A DNA stretch of 64,000 nt, taken from Cymodocea nodosa. Lineage: Eukaryota; Streptophyta; Magnoliopsida; Alismatales; Cymodoceaceae. This document shows positions 1 through 10,600 of this stretch, in pieces. Numbering within the stretch: the stretch's first letter is position 1; every line of letters begins with the position of its first letter. Both the position numbers and the translations under genes were made by a program. The stretch covers positions 6,572,001 through 6,636,000 of the forward strand of contig JAZBRI010000004.1 of NCBI GenBank assembly GCA_036874045.1, in the 5' to 3' direction. Below the pieces are notes generated by a model. It saw only the letters and a program-made list of their open reading frames with translations, was not told the DNA's origin and did not search any database.

Positions 1-131
1 AACTTCTTTTTGTTACCACAAGTGGCATGCACATATCACATATGTACTATGTTCTTGAGCACAGATTTCACTAAAATTCAATTTTTTCCATCTTCCTGTA
101 AATTACATTCTTAACCTTCCAATGAGCATCA

Positions 132-858
132 GTTCTTATTTTAAAATGTCTAATTGTATCTTCCAACGGTTGTACCCGATCCCTCTGTAAAAGTAAGACT
201 TTTAAAGAATCTAGAATAAATAGTAATGGTGAAATTATAGAGAATTCTATTCATAAGATTAAAGTGGGATGAATGAAGTGGAGAAATACCTTTAGAGTAT
301 TATGTGATAGAATGATACCCTTAAAATTAAAAAGAAAAATTCTATAAAATTACTATTCACTTTGTTATATGTTATGGCTCAAAATGTTGAGTTGTAAAGC
401 ATGACTATATGTAAAAAGTTAATGTTGTTGAAATACATGCATTTAGATGGGCGAATAATAATACCAAAAGAGATAAGCTAAAAAACAATTTTATTAAGCA
501 TAGAATAGGATTTACACCAATTGAAGATAATATAAGAGAAAATTGACCTATGTGGTTTGGCCATATCTTTAGGAGACCAAAGTATGTACCAATTAGGTGA
601 GAAGAATTGATTAATGTAAAAGAAACTAAAATAAATTGAGGTATGACTAAAACTATTTGGTTAGGATTTGTAAGAAAAGATTTAAATTTTATATAATTTA
701 ATTGAAGATTTGATTATAGATAAAAGTACATTGAAGAAAAAAAATTCGTGTTTGACCCTATGTAGTGAAATTATGGTTAGATTGTTGTTGTTTGTTGTTC
801 TTCCTATTTTAAAATGTCTAAATGTATCTGCCAATGTTTGTATCTGATCCCTCTTTGT
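132..858 (+). mobile_element. 5'-truncated RTE-clade LINE with long target-site duplication
   Basis: The core (about 188-798) translates, through decay, into the C-terminal end of a plant RTE reverse transcriptase: pieces reading like [33 protein letters not shown] and MWFGHIFRRPKYVPIR are recognisable. It ends in a TTG-rich tail (about 782-798), as this clade does. The flanks 132-187 and 797-858 are diverged copies of one ~55-bp sequence ending in GATCCCTCT, so they look like an unusually long target duplication. It lies in an intron of the coiled-coil gene, a few bases before a splice acceptor. Confidence 0.72.
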
Positions 859-865
859 CCAACAG

Positions 866-2751
866 CATACGTTGACATCTGCAATAGAGTCAATTGTGAG
901 TTTGGTTAAAGAGGTGGAGATTCGCGAGGAGGAAGCTCTTCGAGCCAAAGATGAGTCCTTAAAAGCTGGTTTGGACATCATTGCTAAGACAGAAGACCTT
1001 AAAAAGATGTTAATACATGCAAAGGAAACAAATGACATGGTGTGGCACTTGATTTGCTTGTTTCATTTCTTCCTTTTTAGCATTTATTTGGAATATATCT
1101 TCATATTTTCTTTTCTTTCAATGTTAGCAGCAAACCGGAGAACTCTATGGAGAGAAGTCCATATTGGCGACTGAGGCACGTGAGTTTCAGTCCCGTCTTC
1201 TTGGTTTAGCCAATGAAAGAGATAGAACACTTTCTACGATTGAGGAGGTGAGTACTATTTTTGTTCAGGGATCAGTTTGTAAAACAATGATAAATAATTG
1301 GTTAGGAATTAATAATTCCTAAATATGTAAGTGTTCTATCCCTTTCATATTTTATCTCTTGTATTTTATATCCCCACTTAGTTTAAAACTACTTGATTAG
1401 GAATTGTAAGAAAAAATTTAAAATTATTTAGTTTGACTTTACACATAAATGTATGGAAAAAAATGATTCATGTAATTGACTTCACATGGTAAGATTACAA
1501 CTTGTTGATGTTGTACAGATTCACATCTAATTTAAATCAGTTTCTAATGATTATCAGATGCGTGCAACTCTTGAATCTAGATTAGCTGCTGCAGAGGCTG
1601 AAAGTGTGGCAGCTAAAGAGGAGAGACTTGGTAGAGAAGAAATGGCGCTCAAGTTGTTTAAAGAACAAGAAAATATGATGGATGTGATTGTTAAGGAGTC
1701 ACAGAGACTTCAGCAACTTGCAGATGAGAACTCAAAGGTATTTGAATTTTTTAACAAAAACTTGATCTATAGTTGTAATATTTAACAAGCAATCTGGTTT
1801 TTGTATATTAATTATATAATTTTCCAACTCTTCAGTTAAGGGAGTTTTTGGTGGATCGTGGTCGTATTGTTGACACATTACAGTGAGTTCTACCTCTATT
1901 TATTTTTATATTTTTATTCTTTGCATGTGTCTGTGCGATTATGGCTCATATTTTTTGCATGTGTTGGAATAACTGATTAATTTTAATGTGTGTTACTACC
2001 ATTATTTAGAAAAGCACTTACTGGAAATGAGTCTTATATTTTATTGGAGGTTCTAATTATAATTTCAATGTCTTGTATTATTCAGTGGATGATGTCAATG
2101 ATAAACAAGCACACTAGAAAATTGTACGAGTGAAGTGAGAATTTTCTGATCAGTTAGTAAAATCACATGATAGTTTTATAAAGATAAGTCGTTCGGAAAA
2201 AAGGTTCCTGTATCACCAATTGAGATTCTACTTATGACATTGATCTATATCAGGTTCTATGGAGTATTTCTGCCACATTGGCGAATGAAGCATCTTTGTT
2301 ATGAACAAAAGATATTTGGGAGAATCGTAGACTTCAGTATTTTATATTGCGTCAAACATATTTTTGCATGGTAATCCCATTTTACAGACCGTTATTTATT
2401 TATTTTTAAAATTTTCTTGTGTTGGTTGGCAGAGGCGAATTTTCTGTTATCTGTGAAGATGTCGTTTCACTGAAAGAGTGTGTGGACGGGCGTGTACCCT
2501 TCGACAAATTTCTCCACTCAAAGCCAACGAGCTTGACATCTTCAATGAGGAGTTCCATGTCGGATAATGCTTCTGAACAAGTAGAGTTCACCGATAAGAC
2601 CAAAACAATTGGCGGAGAAGCCTCAGAAAAACAAGATCAAGATCATGCAAATGAACTAGACATGCCAACGTCAGGTGGGGTACGTCGTGAGAACGTTGTT
2701 TCCTCTGACGATGAATGGCAGATGTTTGATAAGGATGGAAGCTCTGTTTGA
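866..2751 (+). CDS. Coiled-coil protein, C-terminal part (possibly CUE-domain family)
   Basis: Five exons (866-1039, 1131-1247, 1558-1737, 1836-1882, 2433-2751) join in phase at GT-AG sites to give the last ~278 residues of a protein that begins upstream of the window; the 1131 exon may instead start at 1128 and gain one Gln. The first ~150 residues are charged and Glu/Lys/Ala-rich (for example EIREEEALRAKDESLKAG and LESRLAAAEAESVAAKEE), a clear coiled coil. A conserved-looking stretch REFLVDRGRIVDTLQ is followed by GEFSVICEDV, and the tail is acidic and ends SSDDEWQMFDKDGSSV. I recall similar tails in plant proteins annotated as ubiquitin-system CUE proteins, but the CUE domain itself would lie upstream, so function is not assigned. 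Its 3' end faces the next gene convergently. Confidence 0.72.
1381..1515 (+). mobile_element. RTE LINE 3'-end fragment
   Basis: The stretch repeats the family's 3' end: a tract matching 'ctacttgattaggaattgta', a poly-A-rich run, then 'gattacaacttgttgatgtt'. It is the same tail seen at 660-798, 12695-12895 and 16790-16930, here about 130 bp within an intron of the coiled-coil gene. Only the non-coding/3' terminal region is left. Confidence 0.6.
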
Positions 2752-3064
2752 ATACGCTTTCCAATCTCGTCTCTGCAGTCCTTGAAAACTTTGAAAATGT
2801 TTTGACAAACATATGATTGGATTGTTTGTTTTGGTTGGTTGCGGTGTGACCGTAAACCATAATGTGGTGCTTGATGTAAGGAGGTTTTGAGGGGTCATTA
2901 TACTCTTTTATATCATAGAATGCGCAAGTGCGTTTTTTGACGTTGAAAATACATGGGGGCGGGATACATATACGAGAACCTTGTGCTTGTACTCTAGATT
3001 TAGTAGTTTAGTGGTAGCACTATTTATTTCTTGCTTGGTCTGAACCAATAAACAGAGTGCCTTC
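2752..3064. other. Convergent intergenic spacer
   Basis: This 313-bp gap separates two stop codons facing each other and must hold both 3' untranslated regions. I see no repeat or clear open frame that is not a shadow. An 'aataaa' at about 3048-3053 could serve the upstream gene as a poly(A) signal. Confidence 0.5.
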
Positions 3065-4398
3065 TCATTTGATCGGATGATAGTGCCTACACCGTGTTTG
3101 TTTGACTGGTGAGTGGGGGTGGCATCTCCTCCTCCCTTTGTGTGCCTCGCATCTCTTCCTTCCTTTGGGTGGCAATGCCGTGCACACCGAACCATCTTCC
3201 AACATCAGGCCACAGGTTGCGCCCCTCCTCCCCTCACCGTATTTCTTATCGTTCACAACGACGGATGACTTCCTCCTTCCTCTATGCTCCTGGCACCTCT
3301 TCCTCCCCGCCTTGGGTGGTCTGTTCGTACAGACGGATCCGTCCGCTTTGACCACCCCACACACGTTGGAATCCTTCCCCTTCGGTTCGCATATCAATCT
3401 TGGACGAGACTTTAGAAACTTGAAGATCCTCGTCCCACCACTTGGTTCATCAACATCGGCGGCACAAGACCGGAGTGGTGCACCGACTTTGACATCCATT
3501 CCAACGCGTGTTTTCAACAGCAGCTTCAGGTTTGTGAAGAGAGCGTCCAAGGGGTTGGCGGGAGGAAGCGTGCGCTTCAGTTTGAGCAGGATGTCGTCCC
3601 TACGACAGCAACCATTGCCCATCTTGTTCCACGCGTAATCAAAAACCTGTAGCAGCAGGGCTTCTTTCTCTTCAGCTTCTCTCTTGCTCTTCGTCTGCGG
3701 GAGAAATAGCAGCGTCTGCTTATAAATAAGTAGATAAATGCACGGACGCTAGGTAGGTACAATTGGGTCAAAACAAGACCCACCGGAGACCATCTGAACA
3801 CAATGGAGAAGCCTCTCGCGAATACTTCTTGGAAGAATCCCGATCGCTCGTTGCTGCTGCTATTTTTATTGCCACCCACGGGAGGAGGTGGAAGACAATC
3901 GACGTTGTGGTGGTCGAGATGCGACCCGGCACGGCCGTAGTGCTGGAGCCTGGTCCTCACGTTTTCGGCCTGCCCAAGGTAGACCACGAGGATCCGCTGC
4001 GGGCCCAACTTGCGTAGGTCGCGGCCGTCGTCCACATGGGCCACTCCGAGTTCGTAGATTCCGGGGCAGGAGGACGATGATGTTGTGTTGGGCAGGTTGG
4101 CGATCCTGTACCTCTCCGCCCCGGCTTTGCCCAGACGGTGGTCTTCCCAGTCCGACGATCCGATCAGGATCTTCTTGCGTTACATCATTTTATCACCATA
4201 GATGGATGATTGCATATCAGAGATATGAGATAACCAAGAAAACAAGGGCAGCAGACACCACACCTGCCACTTGGAGAATGCGGAATCGTGCTTCGTACGG
4301 TGGCAATCTTCCCTCTTCAGGCGCTGCTTCTGCTCAACAGTGAAGAGGTCGTTCTCCCTCTTCGTCCTAATCATCGTCGTCGTCTTCCCTTCCCCCAT
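3065..4398 (-). CDS. EFFECTOR OF TRANSCRIPTION-like protein (GIY-YIG-like plus Cys/His repeats)
   Basis: Three exons (4264-4398, 3784-4173, 3065-3694) join in phase 0 throughout to give 384 residues. The N-terminus reads KREDCHRTKHDSAFSKWQ, then KILIGSSDWEDHRLGKAG, the start typical of plant ET proteins. A GIY-YIG-like core follows: PGIYELGVA, then RILVVYLGQAENVRTRLQHY, with the Arg after the second motif kept. Exon 3 carries VFDYAWNKMGNG and then two ET repeats of the form C-x9-C-x9/10-RC-x2-H (CGVVKADGSVC...RCQEH and CGLMLEDGSVC...RCEAH). Arabidopsis ET2 is a nuclear regulator linked to gibberellin responses and DNA demethylation and is longer, with more repeats. Family assignment is firm; which paralogue is not. 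The gene is divergent from peroxiredoxin IIF. Confidence 0.88.
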
Positions 4399-4527
4399 GC
4401 CCTAGAAACCAGCAGGAAATATAATGTGTCCTCCGGTGCCGGAACGATCCCTTCTTTTTTTCAGTCGGAACGATCCCTTGTTTGTTAAAGAAAAAGTCTA
4501 CGAAATGACGAACATGCCCTTTCTTAA

Positions 4528-4562
<35 letters not shown>

Positions 4563-4604
4563 CATAAAGCAACACCATCGGATGGGATGCGTGTGAGATA
4601 GAGA
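4399..4604. promoter_or_regulatory. Short divergent promoter region with (CT)15
   Basis: Only ~206 bp separates the ATG of the ET-like gene (-) from the ATG of peroxiredoxin IIF (+), so both promoters and 5' UTRs must share or overlap here. A perfect CT microsatellite of about 15 units spans 4530-4559, 46-75 bp upstream of the peroxiredoxin start, where pyrimidine-rich tracts are common in plant core promoters and 5' UTRs. A bidirectional promoter is inferred from spacing only. Confidence 0.55.
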
Positions 4605-7036
4605 ATGGCCGGGGGCGGGTTGGTCGTTGGCGCTAGTGCTGTGAGGCGATCTCTGCTGGCGGCGGCAACAGCAGCAAGGAGAACTGGATCTGCATATAAT
4701 CATCGCTTCTTTGCGACTCAAGTGGCAGTTGGGGCCAATCTCGTCTCGGCTGCCCCCGACGTATCCCTACAGAAGGCCCGAACATGGGACGAGGGCGTCT
4801 CCTCAAACTTCTCTACTACACCCCTCAGCCAAATCTTCAAGGTAACCTATGCGTGTTTTTCCTATTACTTTCCACATATTTCATCTTTCGTTTCGCTTCA
4901 TTTTCTTGTCTTTTCTTCTTCTTTCAGAACAAGAAAGTTGTCGTTTTTGGCTTGCCTGTAAGTTCCTTCCTTCCTACCATCCTATATTAATTATCATCTC
5001 TGATCTTCTGCTTTTGCTTATATTCTCTCAATGTATGTGCACGCGTGAAAAACCAGGGTGCCTTCACCGGCGTTTGCTCTGCACAACATGTCCCTAGTTA
5101 CAAAAACAACATCCACAAATTCAAAGAGAAGGGAATTGATTCCGTCATCTGTGTTTCTGTTAATGACCCTTATGTTATGAATGGATGGGCAGAAAAACTA
5201 CAGGCCAAAGAAGCGGTTGGGTTTCCTTCGTTCCATCTAATGTTACCTTCATGCTCTTTACTTGTACTAATTAATATGTTAGTTATATGCTTGAAGAAAT
5301 TCAATGTGATTAATCCCTCCATATTAATGTTTGTCTTTTCTCATTGATATTTGACATTTTATATCTATTTAAAAATGCAACATTTCTAGCAAAAAGCTTT
5401 CTAATCTGGCTTAGTTTGGTTCAGATCATGCATAATTGTGATCGTGGACTGTCTGTGTGTGTAATCTTGTTTGGTTTGATATTGTCCTACTATAGAGTTG
5501 TGTGTATAATCTTGTTTGATTGGGATTATATACCTCAAGGTTGTAAGAGCATTTTGTAAGGAAAACTCATAATATCATAGCAACCAAAAGTTTGATTCTG
5601 CGAAATGTCAAGATTCAAATATTTTTGGGGATCTATTTCAGAAACGTGGACTGTATGAGAAATTCAAATTAGAGCAGGTCTCCTAGTGAATCGGCATACT
5701 CTTAGGTGATAAAGTGTAGCCACTCTTTGTCAAAGTTACAACTGACATCGAAGGGCTACCTAGTCAGCCTTTGCCTCAGTCATAGTATCCTTGCTCTTAG
5801 AAGAACCCTACCAAGTCGCATTGAAGATTCTTGTGGACCATGGACGTCATCTCATGTGAATGTTGTGCAAAACTGAACAGATTATGGTCATACCATGCTA
5901 TATCAAAGTTGTTTGCTTAAAATATGGTCGTAATTTTAACCAAACACTGCCTTAATCTTTATGTAACCTTTCAATGTGGAAATGTTTATTCAAGATGATC
6001 CAGTCATCTTCTTTGACATACATTCAACCTTAGATTTTAGTACTACATGGACTGTACTTGTTTTCCAATCTATTTCGTGTTTCTTCCAACTTTCCACCAT
6101 TTCACCATCTTTTGTGCTCATAAGCCTCACAATTCTTGAGATTTTTCATTACACTTTTAAACTATTTTTACATCATTATAGATGAAATGATCTAATGTTT
6201 TTGCTATTTTATAGATTGAATTTTATGGAGATTTTGATGGGAGCTTCCACAAGAACTTGGATTTAGGTTTAGACCTATCTGCTGCTTTACTTGGCCATCG
6301 ATCTCAACGGTATTCCAATTTCAACATTAGCATATTCTCATTTGTTATACTCTTTCTTCGTGGTTGTTGAAATGGGCTTAGACAAGTTTAGTGTCTAGAA
6401 TGTTCATTTATTCACAGTACTTATATAAGTGTAGACATTTTTAGCATGATCAACCATTTGCATAATTAATAAAAGACATGTAAAAAAGTTTCTAGCTTCC
6501 TAATTGTCATTTCACGAAGAGAAATCTCCAAAATGAAATATTTGGAACGTGCTTAGCATTGAGCCTTTGGATTTGAACTTCCTAACATGGCATGTTCACC
6601 TAGCTTTGACGTCAATGAACTCTTTCTCTTGGATTAGACTTGCATACTCTATGAAAAGAAGAGAATGAGTATTTTAATAGATTATACTGATGTTGACATA
6701 AATACACATAGTGAGATGGATGTATTTTTAAATAATCTTAGTGCATATATTTACGTTAAAGCAATGCAAGAGGTGGTAATCGTCATATGCCTTTTCATTA
6801 TAATAAGCATTCACTCTATCCTTTAGATGGTTTGGCGGATGGATCTGCTTTGTGGGCATGGTCTTCTTTTGAAAATGTTTTCATTACCGTTTGAGATGCT
6901 CATTAGATAGAAAATTTATTTACCCCGCAGGTGGTCAGCTTACGTTGAAGATGGCAAAGTTAAAGTCCTGAACGTTGAGAAAGTCCCATCAGAGTTTAAG
7001 GTTTCCGGTGGAGAGGTGATTCTGAATCAGATTTGA
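4605..7036 (+). CDS. PRXIIF: Mitochondrial type II peroxiredoxin (PRXIIF)
   Basis: Five exons (4605-4841, 4928-4957, 5057-5215, 6215-6309, 6931-7036) give 208 residues, the family length. The product is a thiol peroxidase that reduces H2O2 and organic peroxides in the mitochondrial matrix. The N-terminus (SAVRRSLLAAATAARR) is an Arg/Ala-rich presequence; the mature part follows the PRXIIF pattern (VSLQKARTWDEGVSSNFSTT, KVVVFGLPGAFTGVCSAQH). The peroxidatic Cys is in GVC and the resolving Cys in VICVSVND. The C-terminus WSAYVEDGKVKVLNVE...GGEVILNQI is diagnostic of this mitochondrial isoform. Exon 2 is only 30 bp and codes for ten residues just before the active-site Cys. Intron 3 is ~1 kb. 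Nothing looks broken. Confidence 0.96.
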
Positions 7037-7645
7037 ACAGATGTAGCCTGGTCATGGTCATGGTGGTTTGAGATGGAATAATAAAGCCTGGTACTGGCTT
7101 TGCAAGTTCAGGATTAGTGCAAATTAATGTTTGGTTTTGAAGTTGGAAGACGATGTGTTGTTGGTATCTGTCCAATTCATAAGGGTGGGATAAACTTTAA
7201 ATGGTTTTGATTTTAAGAAGGTGTGGGATGCCGCGAACTTACCTAAAAATTGAATGTTGCATTTTAGAATTATGTTGGATTAGATCATGCGGTAGAAAAG
7301 GATTTTGAACTCCACTCCGTTTGTTAATTAGCTGATCATATCGTAAAAAGGGAATTTGAGCGTAGATTATCATATGCGCACGCAAAAACAACTGGTTTCG
7401 TTTTGTTTTCTCCAGATATTGATATTGTAATATTAGCATATAGATCATGGATGGAGTCGAGATATTGATATTATAATAGTAGCAGATAGATCATGGATAG
7501 AGTCGAAAAGGCACGGATGGACGACATCCCGCCCTTTTTACCGAATCAATTGGATGGGACCCCACCGGCTTCTACTGGTGGTGGACGCCCATCGCCCCTG
7601 TTGGATAACCTCCGCCTCTTTCCTTCCTATCCACACGAATCCGGA
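7037..7645. other. Spacer: PRXIIF 3' region and AGPase promoter/5' UTR
   Basis: Between the peroxiredoxin stop and the AGPase ATG. The first part should be the peroxiredoxin 3' UTR (an 'aataataaagcc' occurs at ~7077-7088). The second part holds the 46-bp tandem duplication listed separately and a GC-richer stretch from ~7520 that is open in frame with AGPase upstream of the chosen start. Confidence 0.5.
7415..7506 (+). repeat. 46-bp tandem duplication upstream of AGPase
   Basis: Two head-to-tail units, 7415-7460 and 7461-7506, start 'gatattgatatt' and end 'gagtcga'; I count four mismatches in 46. It lies 140-231 bp before the AGPase start codon, in the likely promoter or 5' UTR. Confidence 0.88.
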
Positions 7646-10600
7646 ATGGCCCTGTGTGTGGACGTTCGGGCCTCTCTCTCGGCCGCCGCTGGCCCTAGGA
7701 GGCAGCGCCCGCCCTTGTTCGGATTTCGCACCGGAGAGCTGATGGGTGCCGTCATGAACCTTAACGGCCGCAGCCACATCAAGGAGCTTCGGTGCAGACG
7801 TCCCCTTCGCTTGTATATGGCAGCAGCATTGCAGGTCATTTACTTGCTAATCACCTACTCTTACCAACTGCTCCAGCGAATTACCCTCAACCTCCACCCC
7901 ATCCAACAATAATCCATGGTCTTTTCTCTACTCTGATGATGTTCAACCTGTTGTACACTATCCAGCAGCAGCAGCAGCAGCAGCTGATTCGGGGCGTAAA
8001 AGATGTGGACACACAGGACGCCCGGACGGTCATGGCCGTCGTGCTTGGCAGTGGTGCCGGAAAGCGCCTCTTCCCGCTCACCCAACGGAGAGCCAAACCC
8101 GCCGTAAGTACCTTGCACCGCTACCACTACTACTCATTATACCATTTTCTCTCCTCCAATTCCTTGCCGTATTCCTGGACTCCAAGCGAGCCAAGAACAG
8201 TTTGTTATGTACAAATTGTTGACTATTATGTTTTATTTCGATCCTACACAAATAATAAATCCCTCTTCTCCAGGTCCCCATCGGAGGTGCTTACAGGTTG
8301 ATTGACGTGCCTATGAGCAACTGCATCAACAGTGGCATCAACAAAGTCTACATCCTCACCCAGTTCAACTCTGCTTCCCTCAATCGGCACATTTCACGCT
8401 CCTACAACCTTGGACATGGCGTAGGTCTTGGGGATGGCTTTGTTGAGGTTGGCACCACTTTCATTTGCACCTCCCCCCCCCTCCCTTCTTCTACAACGAA
8501 CATTTCGCAATACTCTCTAATCCAATGATCAATCTCATTTGCATTCCACTGTATGGCAAGGTGGGTCATATGAACCACCCAGAATTTTGAAAATTATTTA
8601 TTATATTTTATTTTTTTTATATTTTCTTAAAAAATACAATGCCCCACCCTTAATCATAAGCAGGTTGAATTTAAAATTGCAGTTAATTGTGCTTTCTCCT
8701 CGTCCTCCTTCTACATATGTGAAAATGGATATTCTCTATAACATATTATACATATTTTAAATGCATGATGAATTCATATTTTAAATGGATAATGAATTCC
8801 TATATACTATGACCCACCCTTCTAATTTTTGTTGCCGCCTCTGCTTGTCATGCCACAACTGAGAATCTGCTAATCTTAAAACCACTGCACGAAAAATATG
8901 ATCCCTGAACATATAACCAGCACCTGCCTAATCATTTTCCTTTTGTTATAGAACAAGAAAATTTTGATCGTCTTCAATATCAAGCTATCGTTCCTTTCTT
9001 TAAATAAACCCTATGCTATCATTATCTATTACATTTTTGTGCCAGGTTCTTGCAGCCACTCAGACTTCTGGTGCGTCTGGCAAACAATGGTTTCAGGGGA
9101 CTGCAGATGCTGTTAGACAATTCCATTGGCTTTTTGAGGTATTCAGAATTCAAATTGTTATTTCCATTCTTTTACCATTACGCCAACCTCAACCTTTTTA
9201 TGCAATTGAAGTGTTGTCTGAATCTACTCATTACTGAAGAAATATCAAAGGCAAGCATTTACTGTAGCATTTGCTCCAAATTTGGGCTATACAATGGATT
9301 TTAAGGGATCGTCAATTCATCATATGCTTGCAAAACATCATATCTGAATCCAATTGAGATCATGTCCAACTGTGAGAAATTGGAGAATGTCCAGTTCACT
9401 TGATCTAAACCATTGATCTTTTCAAGAAAAAAAAATCAAATCATTAAACATCTCCTTCATTTATATTTAAGGTTGAAGATGTAGCAATTGGACCTCTCCA
9501 ATTGTGAAGAATTGAGGGGAATCTGGCTTTCATCTGAATGGAAGTCCGTGCTGCAAAAAATTTTACCTTTGTGAAATTTTAACTTTCAATTTCAAATGTG
9601 ATAAATCAACCACAAACACTTCACAAGTTGACGTGGTACCATCAAAATTACATTACCTTAGCAGTAGAAAGAATTATATAATACCAGTCCCAGTATTAGC
9701 ATAAGCTCTTAAGCTTTCCTATACCTCACAATGCAAAACAATATATTAAACTAGGTAGAAAAAAACATCAAGAAATTTTCTTTTAGCCACTGGTCTACTA
9801 CTCCAAACTTGTTTTCAATTCAATCAACTCTATTGATCTTATTTATTGTTTGAAAGGAATGTTGCTATATGATCTATAGGCTGAAATTCCTTTCAATGTG
9901 GTTGAGAAGTTTAATAAAAGATTCCTATTGATTTAAAACTTGAATTATTGTAGACATCTTTTTAACAGATGCAGCCATAAGTCTATGAGGTTGAAATACT
10001 CAGGGAACTTCCATTTTTCGTTGCAACCTAAATTATTGATGTTTGATTAACATGCTAAAAAATTTTAAATGACTTGCTTTAATTTGGCTCAATTGAATAG
10101 AATAGTTTCACTTGGTTTGAAAGTATTCCTGCTGATGTTCATGGTTTGGTCGATGGTTTTGATTCAAACCAAGCCAAGTTGACCCATGGCCATCCCTATG
10201 TTGTAGGTAGGGGGTAGTTGGCAAATACCGAATTGGAAGACAACATGTGGTGCTTAGATTGGCTGAGTGACCATTCCTAAAATGGCAACCAACTTGGGGT
10301 TGCAGCAAGTAGGTCATGCAGCCCAGGTGCCGATGGATTTCTCTTGGCACAGGAATCTCATGGACCAAAGCTATATGGTTTTTGCGTTTAGGCTGGCCTG
10401 TATCTAGAGTTCAACAAGACACCTCCCCATTATTGTATGATAGTATATAATTATTATGCATCCATTTGATTATTTTTTGAGAGAAACTTAGGGGAGGTTA
10501 GTGCCTGACGGAATTCAGCTGACGAAAAGGAAAATTATTGAATTCCGTCAGAATGCTGTTAGTGTGCATTACACTTGACGGAAAGGAAAGTCGGATTTTA

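Noticed and set aside
3102-3638. 178-residue plus-strand frame
   Set aside because: Exact shadow of exon 3 of the ET-like gene, which has clear motifs on the minus strand.
7493-7645. Upstream in-frame AGPase start
   Set aside because: Would add ~51 residues without transit-peptide character and overlaps the tandem duplication; the ATG at 7646 gives the usual N-terminus.
8561-8850. Possible small transposon in AGPase intron 3 (flanks 'ggtgggtcata' and 'gacccaccctt')
   Set aside because: Suggestive wording of a decayed repeat and a possible inverted pair, but no clear ends or target duplication.
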